NCBI RefSeq assembly: GCF_022869785.1
Contig: NZ_CP094997.1
Span: forward strand, 6,009,001-6,073,000
Length of the DNA stretch: 64,000 bases
DNA from: Dyadobacter chenwenxiniae
Lineage (GTDB): Bacteria > Bacteroidota > Bacteroidia > Cytophagales > Spirosomataceae
Reading direction: 5' to 3'
Shown here: piece after piece, positions 1 to 7,477 of the stretch
How positions within the stretch are numbered: the first letter of the stretch is position 1
Layout: each line of letters opens with the position of its first letter
Program-made: the position numbers and the translations under genes
Notes under the pieces: model-generated
What the model saw: the letters and a program-made list of their open reading frames with translations, nothing else
Told to the model about the DNA's origin: nothing
Database searches by the model: none

Positions 1-431
1 AGATAGCCGTAATGCGGCTCCGGTTTGATGTATTTCCGATGGACGTCCGTGAGGTAACCAATGATCAGGAACGTGTAATAAGAGATTCCAATGGGAGCCA
101 GCCAATTCAAAACGACCAGGGAAAATGAATTGTTGATGGGGATGAGATATTTGAAAAGCAACAATGGCAATAAGCTAATGACCACCAAAAGCGCCAGCAA
201 TGTTTTGCGCTTTCTTTTTGAATGTTCCGGATTTCCCAAATATTTACCACCAAAAAAACAAAGGGCCGTAAGCCCAAGCCAGACCAGCACATAGTAGCCG
301 CTCCAACTCACATTGAAAAGCACGCTGAGGACGAGCAGCAAAATCCATTTCCTGGTTTGCGGCGTGTTGTAATAAGCAGCAACGATGATGAAAAGGATCA
401 GAAAATACGTAAAATCAGTGAATTTGATCAT
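1..431 (-). CDS. MBOAT-family membrane O-acyltransferase, N-terminal part (cut by window edge)
   Basis: An open minus-strand frame starts at ATG 429-431 and runs off the window, giving 143 residues. It opens MIKFTDFTYFLILFIIVAAY and continues with several hydrophobic segments, then LAPIGISYYTFLIIGYLTDV, which matches the 'PxGISFYTF...YxxDVYR' signature near the N-terminus of AlgI/DltB-type MBOAT proteins. The family moves acyl groups in the membrane onto sugars, peptides or lipids; the catalytic His lies beyond the window. It begins 6 bp after the P450 stop, so it is probably the fourth gene of the FAAL-ACP-P450 operon and could be the transferase that uses the acyl chain (inference). Family assignment is fairly secure; substrate is unknown. 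Confidence 0.8.
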   Translation of the reverse strand, partial: MIKFTDFTYFLILFIIVAAYYNTPQTRKWILLLVLSVLFNVSWSGYYVLVWLGLTALCFFGGKYLGNPEHSKRKRKTLLALLVVISLLPLLLFKYLIPINNSFSLVVLNWLAPIGISYYTFLIIGYLTDVHRKYIKPEPHYGY

Positions 432-437
432 TATGCT

Positions 438-1631
438 TTATTTTAGAAGCACAGGCAAATTCTTATGACCTCTGAAAAACACCTTTGAATCCCACTCGCC
501 GGGCTTTTCGGGATGAAGGCGGATATTTGGAAAAGCTGCCATGAACCTTGGCAAAAACTTCTGCATTTCGAAGCGGGAAAGCCGGGCGCCCATGCAATGA
601 TGGATGCCGAAACCAAAACCAATGTGCGGATTTGGTTTACGTGTGGGTATAAACGTTTCGGGATTGTCAAAGATTTCCGGGTCACGATTGGCGGAAGCAA
701 TGCCCAGCAGCACGGTTTTGCCTTTTTTGAGTTCAAGACCTTCGAATTCCATGTCTGCTTTCACCTGTCGTGGGATCCAGTTTACCGGGCTAACATAGCG
801 GATCAGTTCCTCGATGGCAATTGCGCAGCTGTCGTGCGCGTGCCAGTTGATTTGTTTTTCCTTGTGTTCTATCAATGCAGCAATGCTTCTGGTAAGCAGC
901 AATGTGGTAGTTTCCGTTGCAGCATTCACCAGAAACTCCCAGGTTCCGATCAGTTCGTTCACCCTTGAACTTCCCATGATTTCCTTCATTTCAAGCAAAA
1001 GGCTGTTTGTCAGTTCTTTTTCCTGCCGGGATAACGTTTCGCCCATGTAATTTCGGAATTGCGCCGACATGTGCGCGCATTCCAGCAAGTCTTTTAGATT
1101 TAATGTTTTTTCAAAAATCAGCGTGATAACGTAGGAGAATTTTTGAATGAAATCATAATCTTCACGTTTTAAACCAATGATTTTACTAATGATCAGAAAA
1201 CTGAATTTTCTTGTAATCTCAACCAAATCTGCTTCTTCCTGGTCCTGATATGTTTCGATCACTTCCCGGATCGCATCCATCGTAATGGTTTCATAATTAG
1301 CCTCATAGAACTTCTTGTTGACCATTTTGCGATGCTCCGCGTGTGCCTCGCCGTTCATGAAAAGCAGCCAGTATCGCAAACTTTCGCCAAATTCCAGCAA
1401 TACAGGATCATTGTTCGCGATTGCGGATACAACCTTGAACCGCTCGGTAAAATCGAAATTCTGGAAGTTATCGGCGTCTGCGAAGATCTTTTTCACATGT
1501 TTGTAATCCATTACAACCAGGTCACCGAAAACATTGAGATGCACCGGATTTGTGTTGCGCACATCGTCGATCAGTTCAGCGTAATTTTGACTGATGTTGT
1601 TTTGGGAAGACCAGATAGCCGCTACGGACAT
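438..1631 (-). CDS. Cytochrome P450
   Basis: A haem-thiolate monooxygenase of 397 residues from ATG 1631 (an upstream GTG at 1721 would overlap the ACP gene and is less likely). Visible landmarks are an I-helix stretch NAATETTT, the ExxR motif EELIR (about E275-R278), and the Cys loop FGFGIHHCMG with haem-ligand Cys about 346. There is no N-terminal membrane anchor, as expected for a soluble bacterial class I P450 that takes electrons from separate ferredoxin partners; no ferredoxin gene is nearby. It lies between acyl carrier protein and MBOAT genes, so oxidation of an ACP-bound or otherwise activated acyl chain is the natural guess, by analogy with P450s such as BioI (inference). Confidence 0.93.
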   Translation of the reverse strand: MSVAAIWSSQNNISQNYAELIDDVRNTNPVHLNVFGDLVVMDYKHVKKIFADADNFQNFDFTERFKVVSAIANNDPVLLEFGESLRYWLLFMNGEAHAEHRKMVNKKFYEANYETITMDAIREVIETYQDQEEADLVEITRKFSFLIISKIIGLKREDYDFIQKFSYVITLIFEKTLNLKDLLECAHMSAQFRNYMGETLSRQEKELTNSLLLEMKEIMGSSRVNELIGTWEFLVNAATETTTLLLTRSIAALIEHKEKQINWHAHDSCAIAIEELIRYVSPVNWIPRQVKADMEFEGLELKKGKTVLLGIASANRDPEIFDNPETFIPTRKPNPHIGFGFGIHHCMGARLSRFEMQKFLPRFMAAFPNIRLHPEKPGEWDSKVFFRGHKNLPVLLK

Positions 1632-1680
1632 GGGGAATTCGGTATGTAAATGTTGAGTAAGACGGAAGATTGGAGATTGA

Positions 1681-1929
1681 TCAGGCTTCCTGATTTTCCA
1701 GAATCCATTCGGTTGTGGCACCTATTGTACCCATTTCCCAGAATATGGACGGGCTAAGGTCCATGCCGAGCCATTCTTCCAGCTCAGAAGTAATGTTAAC
1801 CATCAAAAGGGAGTCGAGGCGGAAGTTAACTATTTCGGTATCCAGGGTTATTTGCCTTGGTTCCAATTCCGCATGATGGGCTATACGTTCGACGATCCAG
1901 CCGGAGATTTCAGTATAGGTTTTATTCAT
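1681..1929 (-). CDS. Acyl carrier protein
   Basis: An 82-residue acidic ACP/PCP-like protein. The phosphopantetheine site is FRLDSLLMV with Ser about 40, the DSL motif of carrier proteins, followed by an acidic helix II (SELEEWLG) for partner docking. ATG 1929 is chosen over an upstream TTG at 1941. It sits 49 bp before the P450 start and about 110 bp after the acyl-AMP ligase stop, in the same direction. A dedicated ACP beside a fatty acyl-AMP ligase usually receives the activated acyl chain; the housekeeping fatty-acid ACP is normally next to fabF, so this is probably a specialised carrier. Confidence 0.88.
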   Translation of the reverse strand: MNKTYTEISGWIVERIAHHAELEPRQITLDTEIVNFRLDSLLMVNITSELEEWLGMDLSPSIFWEMGTIGATTEWILENQEA

Positions 1930-2038
1930 TTCAAATGTCAAAGGGAGCGTTAGTATGCTTTGTTGTTGTGAAAATAAGGATTTTATCTATTTTTTAAAGA
2001 AAACAGATGTTCAAATGATCCAGCGGCTGCAAATCAGC

Positions 2039-3678
2039 TCAACCCGGATTAAAGATATCCCGCGCTTTTAGTCTTTGAATCTTTCCACTGGATGTCTTCG
2101 GCAGCTTACCCACAGGAGCCAACACTATTTTATGGGGCACTAACCCGAATGCTAATCCGATGCTGTTAGCAATGTTTGTTCTGATGGAATGATGATCAGG
2201 CTCATTCTGAGCACTACTTCTAACTTCACTCACGATCATCAATTCCTCACCCTGATCTGTTTCTATGGCAAATGCAGCTGTGCCGTGCGGCTGAATATGT
2301 TCGTGGCATGAGCCAACCACTTCCTCAATGTCTTGGGGATAATAATTTGTGCCTCTGATAATGATTAATTCCTTCTTTCTGCCTGTGATGAAAAGTTGAC
2401 CATCAGCGAGAAATCCCAGATCACCGGTTCTGAGGAACGGGCCTTTTCCGCAAGTAGTGCGTGCTTTGAAGGTTGCCGTAGTGGCGTCAGGATTTTGCCA
2501 GTAACCCATCGCAACAGCCTCATTTTAACCCAAATCTCCCCAATTTCGCCTTCTTCAAGGATTGAATGCAGCTCAGGTTCAACAATGACAACATTCGTAA
2601 ACTCAACAGGCGGACCGCAGGCGACAACCATTTTGGGATTTGCCTCAGAGATGGGTTTGAAGATCATCGTTTTTGTATGCAAATGCAGACTTACGGCCAA
2701 AGTTGCTTCGGCCAGGCCGTAAGCGGGCACCAGGCTGTTGCGTTTGAAGCCGGTAACCTGCATTGTTTCGGAAAATTTTTCAAGACTGGAAATCCGGACG
2801 GGTTCCGCGCCTACATATAAGACGCGTAAGGAGCTCAAATCCAATGTTTGTAGTTGCTCAGGTCTTATCCGGGAAACGCAATGGTCCAGCCCGAAACCCG
2901 GGCCGCCGCAAAATCCTGCCTGGTGTTTCGAAATGGTTTCAAGTAACAGAATTGGCTTGGTAATGAATAAAATAGGAGAAATAACGAGGCCGCTTCCGCC
3001 CGTAAATATAGGAGATAGCAATCCGTCCACAAGTCCCATATCATGATAATGCGGAAGCCATGTTACAGACACGTCTGCCGCTGTTCTGCCAAAGCAATTA
3101 TTAATGGCATTCAAATTGGCAGTGAGGTTAGCATGACTAATCATTACGCCTTTTGGCCGGCCCGTTGAACCGGACGTATACTGGAGATAGGCAGGTTTAT
3201 CCGACGGTGAAAACTGCTTTGTAATTTGATCTGAAACGCAGTCGGTAAGGTCATCGGTAAAAAACCAATCAACCGGCAAATCCCTTAATGTCCTGGAAGT
3301 TTCCGTTTGCCGTTGCGAAAGCATTTTGAGCGATTTGCGATTGGTAATGACAAGGGAAGCGCCGCAGTCCTGTATAATGTTTATAATTCTTTGAATGGCC
3401 GGCTCCGAAAAGCCAACAGGGCAGGGAACGGCGATCAGACCAGCGTGCAACGAGCCCAGGAAAACCTTTATGAAAGCCGCCTCAGCGGGCAGTAGAATGA
3501 TAACCCGTGCATTTGCAATGCTAATCTTCGCTAACTGACACGAAGCGCCTAAAACCGCTTTCAACAACATTTGGTAGTTTAGCTCTTCCGAAAGGTTTCC
3601 GTCTTTTTCTACAAAACCATAAGCCAGCTTGTCAGGGAATTGCTCGGCGAATAGTTCCAGTCTGCTAAATAGATCCAT
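2039..3678 (-). pseudogene. Fatty acyl-AMP ligase (FAAL), split by a one-base frameshift
   Basis: Together the two reading frames make an approximately 547-residue adenylate-forming enzyme of the FadD32/FAAL type. The first part (ATG 3678 to about 2527) has the P-loop-like motif YTSGSTGRPKGVMISH and ends the normal reading at GEIWVK. The second resumes as NEAVAMGYWQNPDAT and carries RTGDLGF and the C-terminal PKTSSGKIQR with the catalytic Lys. The junction is an A4 run on the coding strand (plus 2523-2526); one more A would restore GEIWVKNEAVAMGYW. The first part alone lacks the catalytic Lys domain and so should be inactive. FAALs activate fatty acids as acyl-AMP and load an ACP, which is the next gene. 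The lesion is either a real mutation or a sequencing error. Confidence 0.85.
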
Positions 3679-3695
3679 GAAACCAAAGGTATAAA

Positions 3696-3738
3696 AAAAG
3701 CAGTATGACTAAGAAATGATCTTAACCATACTGCTTTT
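3696..3738 (-). terminator. Rho-independent terminator after the Gly/Tyr-rich lipoprotein gene
   Basis: A 12-bp perfect inverted repeat (3696-3707 with 3727-3738, core GCAGTATG/CATACTGC) has a 19-nt loop. On the minus strand it is followed by a U-tract made by the A-run at 3692-3699. It lies between the lipoprotein stop (3757) and the FAAL start (3678), so it isolates the FAAL operon. Confidence 0.8.
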
Positions 3739-3756
3739 CAATGTTTTATTGTCAGC

Positions 3757-4098
3757 TTATCTCGGACCCCGGGTTCTGCCTCGCTGACCGTAATGATTGC
3801 CATTATTGTATTGACGACTATAAGCTTTTTTGTCATAACGGCTCGACCTGTAACGGTCTGCATGAATCACTCTCGGATGGGCCGGTTTCACAACCACAAC
3901 TCTTGGCGGTGGAGGCGGCACGCGGTGGTATCTGTAACCATAGCCGTATGCAGGGCCGTATCCGTAATCATAACCATAGCCCGGGCCAGGTGACCGGTAT
4001 GCACAGGAAGATATGCTTATCGCTGCAATGATCGTGACGATAACTGACAGCAGGATTCTATTTGTTCTCACGGCTTCGTTTCGTTTTGTACTAATCAT
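3757..4098 (-). CDS. Small Gly/Tyr/Arg-rich lipoprotein
   Basis: A 113-residue protein with a lipoprotein signal peptide: basic start, hydrophobic stretch LLSVIVTIIAAISI, lipobox SISSC with Cys about 32. The mature part is low-complexity: a GYGYDYGYGPAYGYGY stretch, a PPPPP run with a VVVV strand, then a basic Arg/Tyr/Asn/Gly tail. Such proteins are common as uncharacterised envelope lipoproteins in Bacteroidota; no catalytic motif is seen. A -7-like TAACTTTG (minus, 4172-4165) lies about 70 bp upstream and overlaps a DnaA box. Its function is unknown. Confidence 0.75.
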   Translation of the reverse strand: MISTKRNEAVRTNRILLSVIVTIIAAISISSCAYRSPGPGYGYDYGYGPAYGYGYRYHRVPPPPPRVVVVKPAHPRVIHADRYRSSRYDKKAYSRQYNNGNHYGQRGRTRGPR

Positions 4099-4169
4099 AA
4101 AACGATTTCCGCCGGTTAATAGTGCCTTTTCAGGTTTTCAGCGTTCCTTTAAACCGCTTATAAACAAAG

Positions 4170-4282
4170 TTATCCACAGGTTTTCAAAGAGGTAAATGAG
4201 CAGTAAATGGCTCAAAATGCAGTAAATACAGGTTTGTTAACAAGTTATCCACATGTGCGTTGTGGATAACTTGTTAACAAAC
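4170..4282. other. DnaA-box cluster with 22-bp inverted repeat (possible oriC or DnaA-controlled site)
   Basis: Three perfect DnaA boxes (TTATCCACA) lie within 100 bp: 4170-4178 (+), 4245-4253 (+) and 4261-4269 (-). The last two sit on a perfect 22-nt inverted repeat (4232-4253 and 4261-4282, 7-nt spacer) whose outer arms carry GTTAAC. Between box 1 and box 2 are two copies of GCAGTAAAT (4200-4208 and 4219-4227). The stretch lies in a 190-bp gap between two minus-strand genes. Three exact boxes so close together are very unlikely by chance, and the layout resembles a chromosome origin; however dnaA is not adjacent, and genes on both sides run the same way. Confidence 0.55.
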
Positions 4283-4290
4283 ATTAGGAA

Positions 4291-4590
4291 TTAAGCTTCC
4301 ACGTCATAGATCAGAACGCGCTCCCAAAGATGTGCGCATTCATCTACAAATTTTTTATGCAAAGGGTGAACTTGATACACGTCATGCGCTGCCTCATCTG
4401 CAAATACAAGTATTTCGGCAAAGTCGTAAGTGGCGTCAATAACCGGGCGGCGTGTGGCAGCAGGAGCGCCTATGTATACAGATTCAATGGATTCTATGGC
4501 CTCCAGGGATTTAATGCCAGCAAGAAGTGCCTGCCTTGCTTCCTCGTTATCTTTTTCTTTTAGCCAAAAAAATACGTTGTGAACAAACAT
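4291..4590 (-). CDS. Dabb-family stress-responsive alpha/beta-barrel protein
   Basis: A 99-residue protein matching the Dabb (stress-responsive A/B barrel) family from start to end: MFVHNVFFWLKEK at the N-terminus, the central YDFAEILVFAD strand, and the YQVHPLHKKFVDE motif near the C-terminus. These small ferredoxin-like dimers are soluble; most have no assigned reaction. It starts 27 bp after the histidine kinase stop, so the two are probably co-transcribed. Its stop is only 8 bp from the DnaA-box inverted repeat. Family is secure, role unknown. Confidence 0.85.
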   Translation of the reverse strand: MFVHNVFFWLKEKDNEEARQALLAGIKSLEAIESIESVYIGAPAATRRPVIDATYDFAEILVFADEAAHDVYQVHPLHKKFVDECAHLWERVLIYDVEA

Positions 4591-4617
4591 GGATAATTGT
4601 TTATGTGTTAAAAATAA

Positions 4618-5709
4618 TTAAGGATTCGCTTGGGTGACAGCCGTTTCCGGCAGGTTTTCTGATATAGGGCTAATGTATGCCTTTTCAAGCTTAAATGAAA
4701 AAGTAGTGCCTTTGTCGGGTTTGGACATTACGGCGATCTTCGTATCATGTGCATTCAAAATGTGCTTTACGATGGCCAAACCAAGGCCTGTCCCGCCGAT
4801 TTCTTTGCTTCGGCTTTTGTCGATCCGGTAAAACCGCTCGAAGATGCGGTTCAAATGCTCGTGCGGAATGCCCGGCCCGTTATCGCGGACAGACACTTCA
4901 ACCAATTTCTTTCCTTCGCTAAAATGAACGATCACTTTTCCGCCTTCATTACCATATTTGACAGCGTTCTCAATCAGATTAAGCATCACCTGTTCCATAC
5001 GGTCGGCATCCGCCATTACCCAAACTCCGGAAAGTTCATCGGGTTTCACTTTGAATGTTACATCCCTGTCTTTAGCAATGTTTTCGAGCCTGCTGAAAAT
5101 GTTCAGGGCCAGCAGGCGAATATCCATAGGCGCAATGTTCATCTTGATGTCGCCCGTTTCCATTTGAGAGAGGACCAGCAGGTCTTTAACCAGGACATCC
5201 AGGCTGTCGAGATTTTTCGCCGCCTTGATCAGGAAGCGCTCCCGCACATTTTCATCCTCCATCGCGCCATCCAGCAGTGTATGAATAAAGCCCTGCGCCG
5301 CGAAAATCGGTGTTTTGAATTCATGGGAAACATCCGCCAGAAACTCGCGACGAAACAATTCCAGCTTTTTCAGCTCGTCAATTTCCTTTTGTTTTTTGGT
5401 TACGTAAACAAAAATTTCATCGTTAATGGTCTTCAACGGGTTCGACTCTGTGATCAATTTCTTTCTTGGGGCGAGGTTGAAATCTTTCATTTTGAGCTTA
5501 TGAATCGTTCTGTACATTTTGTTCACCTCCCGGAATACCAAAATATCAACCGTGTAAAGCACCAGAAAAAAGGAGGAAATGAAAGCGGAAATAGCCGAAA
5601 CGAAAAGCATTCCTCTTGATACACCTTCCACAAAAGTCAGAAAAGAAGTGGTGATAAGCGATATCAGGATTGCCAGTATAAATGCAATAAAACGAGGACT
5701 TAGTGACAT
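4618..5709 (-). CDS. Sensor histidine kinase (PhoR-like, membrane-bound)
   Basis: A 363-residue kinase with two N-terminal membrane segments (about 8-28 and 34-58) separated by a very short loop, a linker, a HisKA domain with H-box FLADVSHEFKTP (phospho-His about 129), and a HATPase domain with N-box NLIENAVKYGNEGG, G1 RDNGPGIP and G2 GGTGLGLAIV. The near absence of a periplasmic domain suggests it senses membrane or cytoplasmic cues. The E-F pair after the His (HEFKTP) is typical of the PhoR/WalK group. No response regulator is adjacent, so its partner is elsewhere. A Dabb gene follows at 27 bp. Confidence 0.9.
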   Translation of the reverse strand: MSLSPRFIAFILAILISLITTSFLTFVEGVSRGMLFVSAISAFISSFFLVLYTVDILVFREVNKMYRTIHKLKMKDFNLAPRKKLITESNPLKTINDEIFVYVTKKQKEIDELKKLELFRREFLADVSHEFKTPIFAAQGFIHTLLDGAMEDENVRERFLIKAAKNLDSLDVLVKDLLVLSQMETGDIKMNIAPMDIRLLALNIFSRLENIAKDRDVTFKVKPDELSGVWVMADADRMEQVMLNLIENAVKYGNEGGKVIVHFSEGKKLVEVSVRDNGPGIPHEHLNRIFERFYRIDKSRSKEIGGTGLGLAIVKHILNAHDTKIAVMSKPDKGTTFSFKLEKAYISPISENLPETAVTQANP

Positions 5710-5859
5710 AATCTTGGTGTAAATAGCTTCGGCATTCGGCCGTCAGCCGTCTTATTTCAGCCTTAAAGTTAACAATCTGTTTGCAAGAAAACTCTATTGC
5801 GCAGGTGGGCTTGTGGTTTAATAATATTTCCTTCATGTTAACAAGGAGATTTTTATGCA

Positions 5860-5893
5860 AAAAGGCAGCTCTCTATGAAGAAAGCTGCCTTTT
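5860..5893 (-). terminator. Rho-independent terminator after glutamate dehydrogenase
   Basis: An 11-bp inverted repeat (5860-5870 with 5883-5893, AAAAGGCAGCT/AGCTGCCTTTT) lies 16 bp past the gdh stop. The A-run at 5859-5863 supplies a U-tract on the minus strand. Confidence 0.8.
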
Positions 5894-5908
5894 ATCGGAA
5901 GACTAAAA

Positions 5909-7183
5909 TTAAAATCCGCCGCGGAATTTGTAAGTGCTTGATACTTTGTCGATCGCGACAATGTAGGCTGCGATCCGCAATGAGACTTTGTATTTCAGTG
6001 ATGTTTCGTACACTTTGCTAAAAGAATCCTGCATGATACGGTCCGTGCGGCGATTAATGCGTTCTAACGTCCATTTATAACCGATCCGGTTTTGGACCCA
6101 TTCAAAATAGGAAACCGTTACGCCTCCCGCATTCGCCAGGATATCTGGCACAACCATGATGCCTTTTTCATTAATAATGTCGTCGGCTTTAAAAGATGTA
6201 GGGCCATTCGCGCCTTCTACGATCATTTTCGCCTGAATTCCTGCCACATTCTTCCTGGTGATTACATCTTCCTTGGCAGCCGGAACAAGCACATCAACCG
6301 GCAATGTTAGTAAATCATCTCCTGGAATAGGCTCTGCGCCAGAAAAGCCTTCCAGCGATCCCTTATTTGCGTCCCTGTACGCAACAGCTGCCGCAATATC
6401 TATTCCTTTGTCATTGTAATAAGCACCGGAAATATCGCTGATGGCATGGATTGCAACGCCTCTTTCACGCAAAAGCAATGCGGCATGCGAGCCCACATTC
6501 CCAAAACCCTGGACCACAGCCGTTGCGCGATAAGGGTTAATACGCAATTTTTCCATTCCAGCCAACGCCGAAACCATTACGCCGCGCCCGGTTGCCTCAG
6601 TCCGGCCCAGCGAACCACCCAGTACAAGGGGTTTTCCAGTAACGACCGCAGGGATTGTCATTCCTTTTGATTTTGAATATTCGTCCATTAACCAGGCCAT
6701 TTCTCTCGGTCCCGTTCCCATATCTGGCGCAGGAATATCCTGATCAGGACCTAAAACGTCCAGTAGCGCAGTCGTGTAAGCCCGCATCAATCGTTCGATT
6801 TCTCCCGCCGACATTTCGCGCGGGTTACAGGCAACGCCGCCTTTTGCGCCGCCATACGGAATATCCACAACGGCACATTTCCAGGTCATCCAGGCAGCCA
6901 GCGCGCGTACCTCGTCCAGGTTCACGTCCGGATCAAAGCGGATGCCGCCTTTGCTTGGGCCGAGAATCGTTGAATGTATAACCCGGTAACCTTCAAAAGT
7001 TTTTATCTGCCCTGAATCCATCATAACAGGCAGTCCTACAATGACTTGCTTACGCGGCACTTTTAAGATGTGATACATTTCCTCCGAAATCCCCAGAAGG
7101 TCAACGGCCTTATCAAACCTTTGCATCATTGATTCCAATGGATTTTCTTTATCCTTTATTGGAGCCGGTTCTATATATGACAT
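5909..7183 (-). CDS. gdhA: Glu/Leu/Phe/Val dehydrogenase (glutamate dehydrogenase)
   Basis: A 424-residue enzyme of the hexameric glutamate dehydrogenase family, which interconverts glutamate with 2-oxoglutarate and ammonium. The substrate site is seen in GPSKGGIRF and the catalytic Lys in PYGGAKGGV (K about 114); the nucleotide-binding fold has VVQGFGNVGSHAA (GxGxxG). Length and the MTWKCAVVDIPYGGAKG block fit the NAD-type catabolic enzymes seen in many Bacteroidota, but cofactor choice cannot be settled by eye. It is a single-gene unit with its own -7 box (TATGTTTG, 7251-7244) and terminator. Confidence 0.92.
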   Translation of the reverse strand: MSYIEPAPIKDKENPLESMMQRFDKAVDLLGISEEMYHILKVPRKQVIVGLPVMMDSGQIKTFEGYRVIHSTILGPSKGGIRFDPDVNLDEVRALAAWMTWKCAVVDIPYGGAKGGVACNPREMSAGEIERLMRAYTTALLDVLGPDQDIPAPDMGTGPREMAWLMDEYSKSKGMTIPAVVTGKPLVLGGSLGRTEATGRGVMVSALAGMEKLRINPYRATAVVQGFGNVGSHAALLLRERGVAIHAISDISGAYYNDKGIDIAAAVAYRDANKGSLEGFSGAEPIPGDDLLTLPVDVLVPAAKEDVITRKNVAGIQAKMIVEGANGPTSFKADDIINEKGIMVVPDILANAGGVTVSYFEWVQNRIGYKWTLERINRRTDRIMQDSFSKVYETSLKYKVSLRIAAYIVAIDKVSSTYKFRGGF

Positions 7184-7243
7184 TTTTAATTATTTAAAGT
7201 ATTGATATTAAGAATGTTAATGAATAATATCTGTTTGTCCTTA

Positions 7244-7251
7244 CAAACATA
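7244..7251 (-). promoter_or_regulatory. Bacteroidetes-type -7 box upstream of gdh
   Basis: TATGTTTG on the minus strand matches TANNTTTG and would place the transcript start about 50-55 nt before the gdh ATG. No clear -33 TTTG was found at the usual spacing. Confidence 0.4.
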
Positions 7252-7426
7252 ATTGATTATATTTTATAAAAATAAAAAACCATTTAATCTTGAAATAGTA
7301 TAAAATATGCAATAACGTAGAATGTATTAAGAGTAATACATTCTTTGAAATTATGGCGTTCCATTCGCGGATTCTTCCAAATTTCCTGCAAGGGTTTCTA
7401 TAAAATGTGAATTGGTAAAAAATACA

Positions 7427-7455
7427 AAAGGAGGCATAAAATTTATGCCTCCTTT
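7427..7455 (-). terminator. Rho-independent terminator after typA
   Basis: A 14-bp perfect inverted repeat with a one-base centre (7427-7440 and 7442-7455, AAAGGAGGCATAAA/TTTATGCCTCCTTT) starts 23 bp past the typA stop. The A-run at 7426-7429 gives U residues on the minus strand. Confidence 0.8.
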
Positions 7456-7477
7456 CAATATAATCTTAAATGGTTGT

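Noticed and set aside
2509..2530. Programmed -1 frameshift in the FAAL gene
   Set aside because: The zero-frame codons GTT AAA with a preceding G do not allow tandem slippage, and an A4 run is too short for known transcriptional slippage. No downstream pseudoknot was seen.
4232..4282. The DnaA-box palindrome as an intrinsic terminator of the Dabb gene
   Set aside because: The stem is perfect but AT-rich and no U-tract follows on the minus strand; the DnaA boxes explain the sequence better. A dual role cannot be excluded.
4747..5619. Long plus-strand frame opposite the histidine kinase (290 codons)
   Set aside because: It is the antisense shadow of the kinase; the minus strand has all the HisKA and HATPase motifs.
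5546..5860. Minus-strand 104-codon frame upstream of the histidine kinase
   Set aside because: It overlaps the kinase start in another frame, has no coding character and no homology-like motifs.
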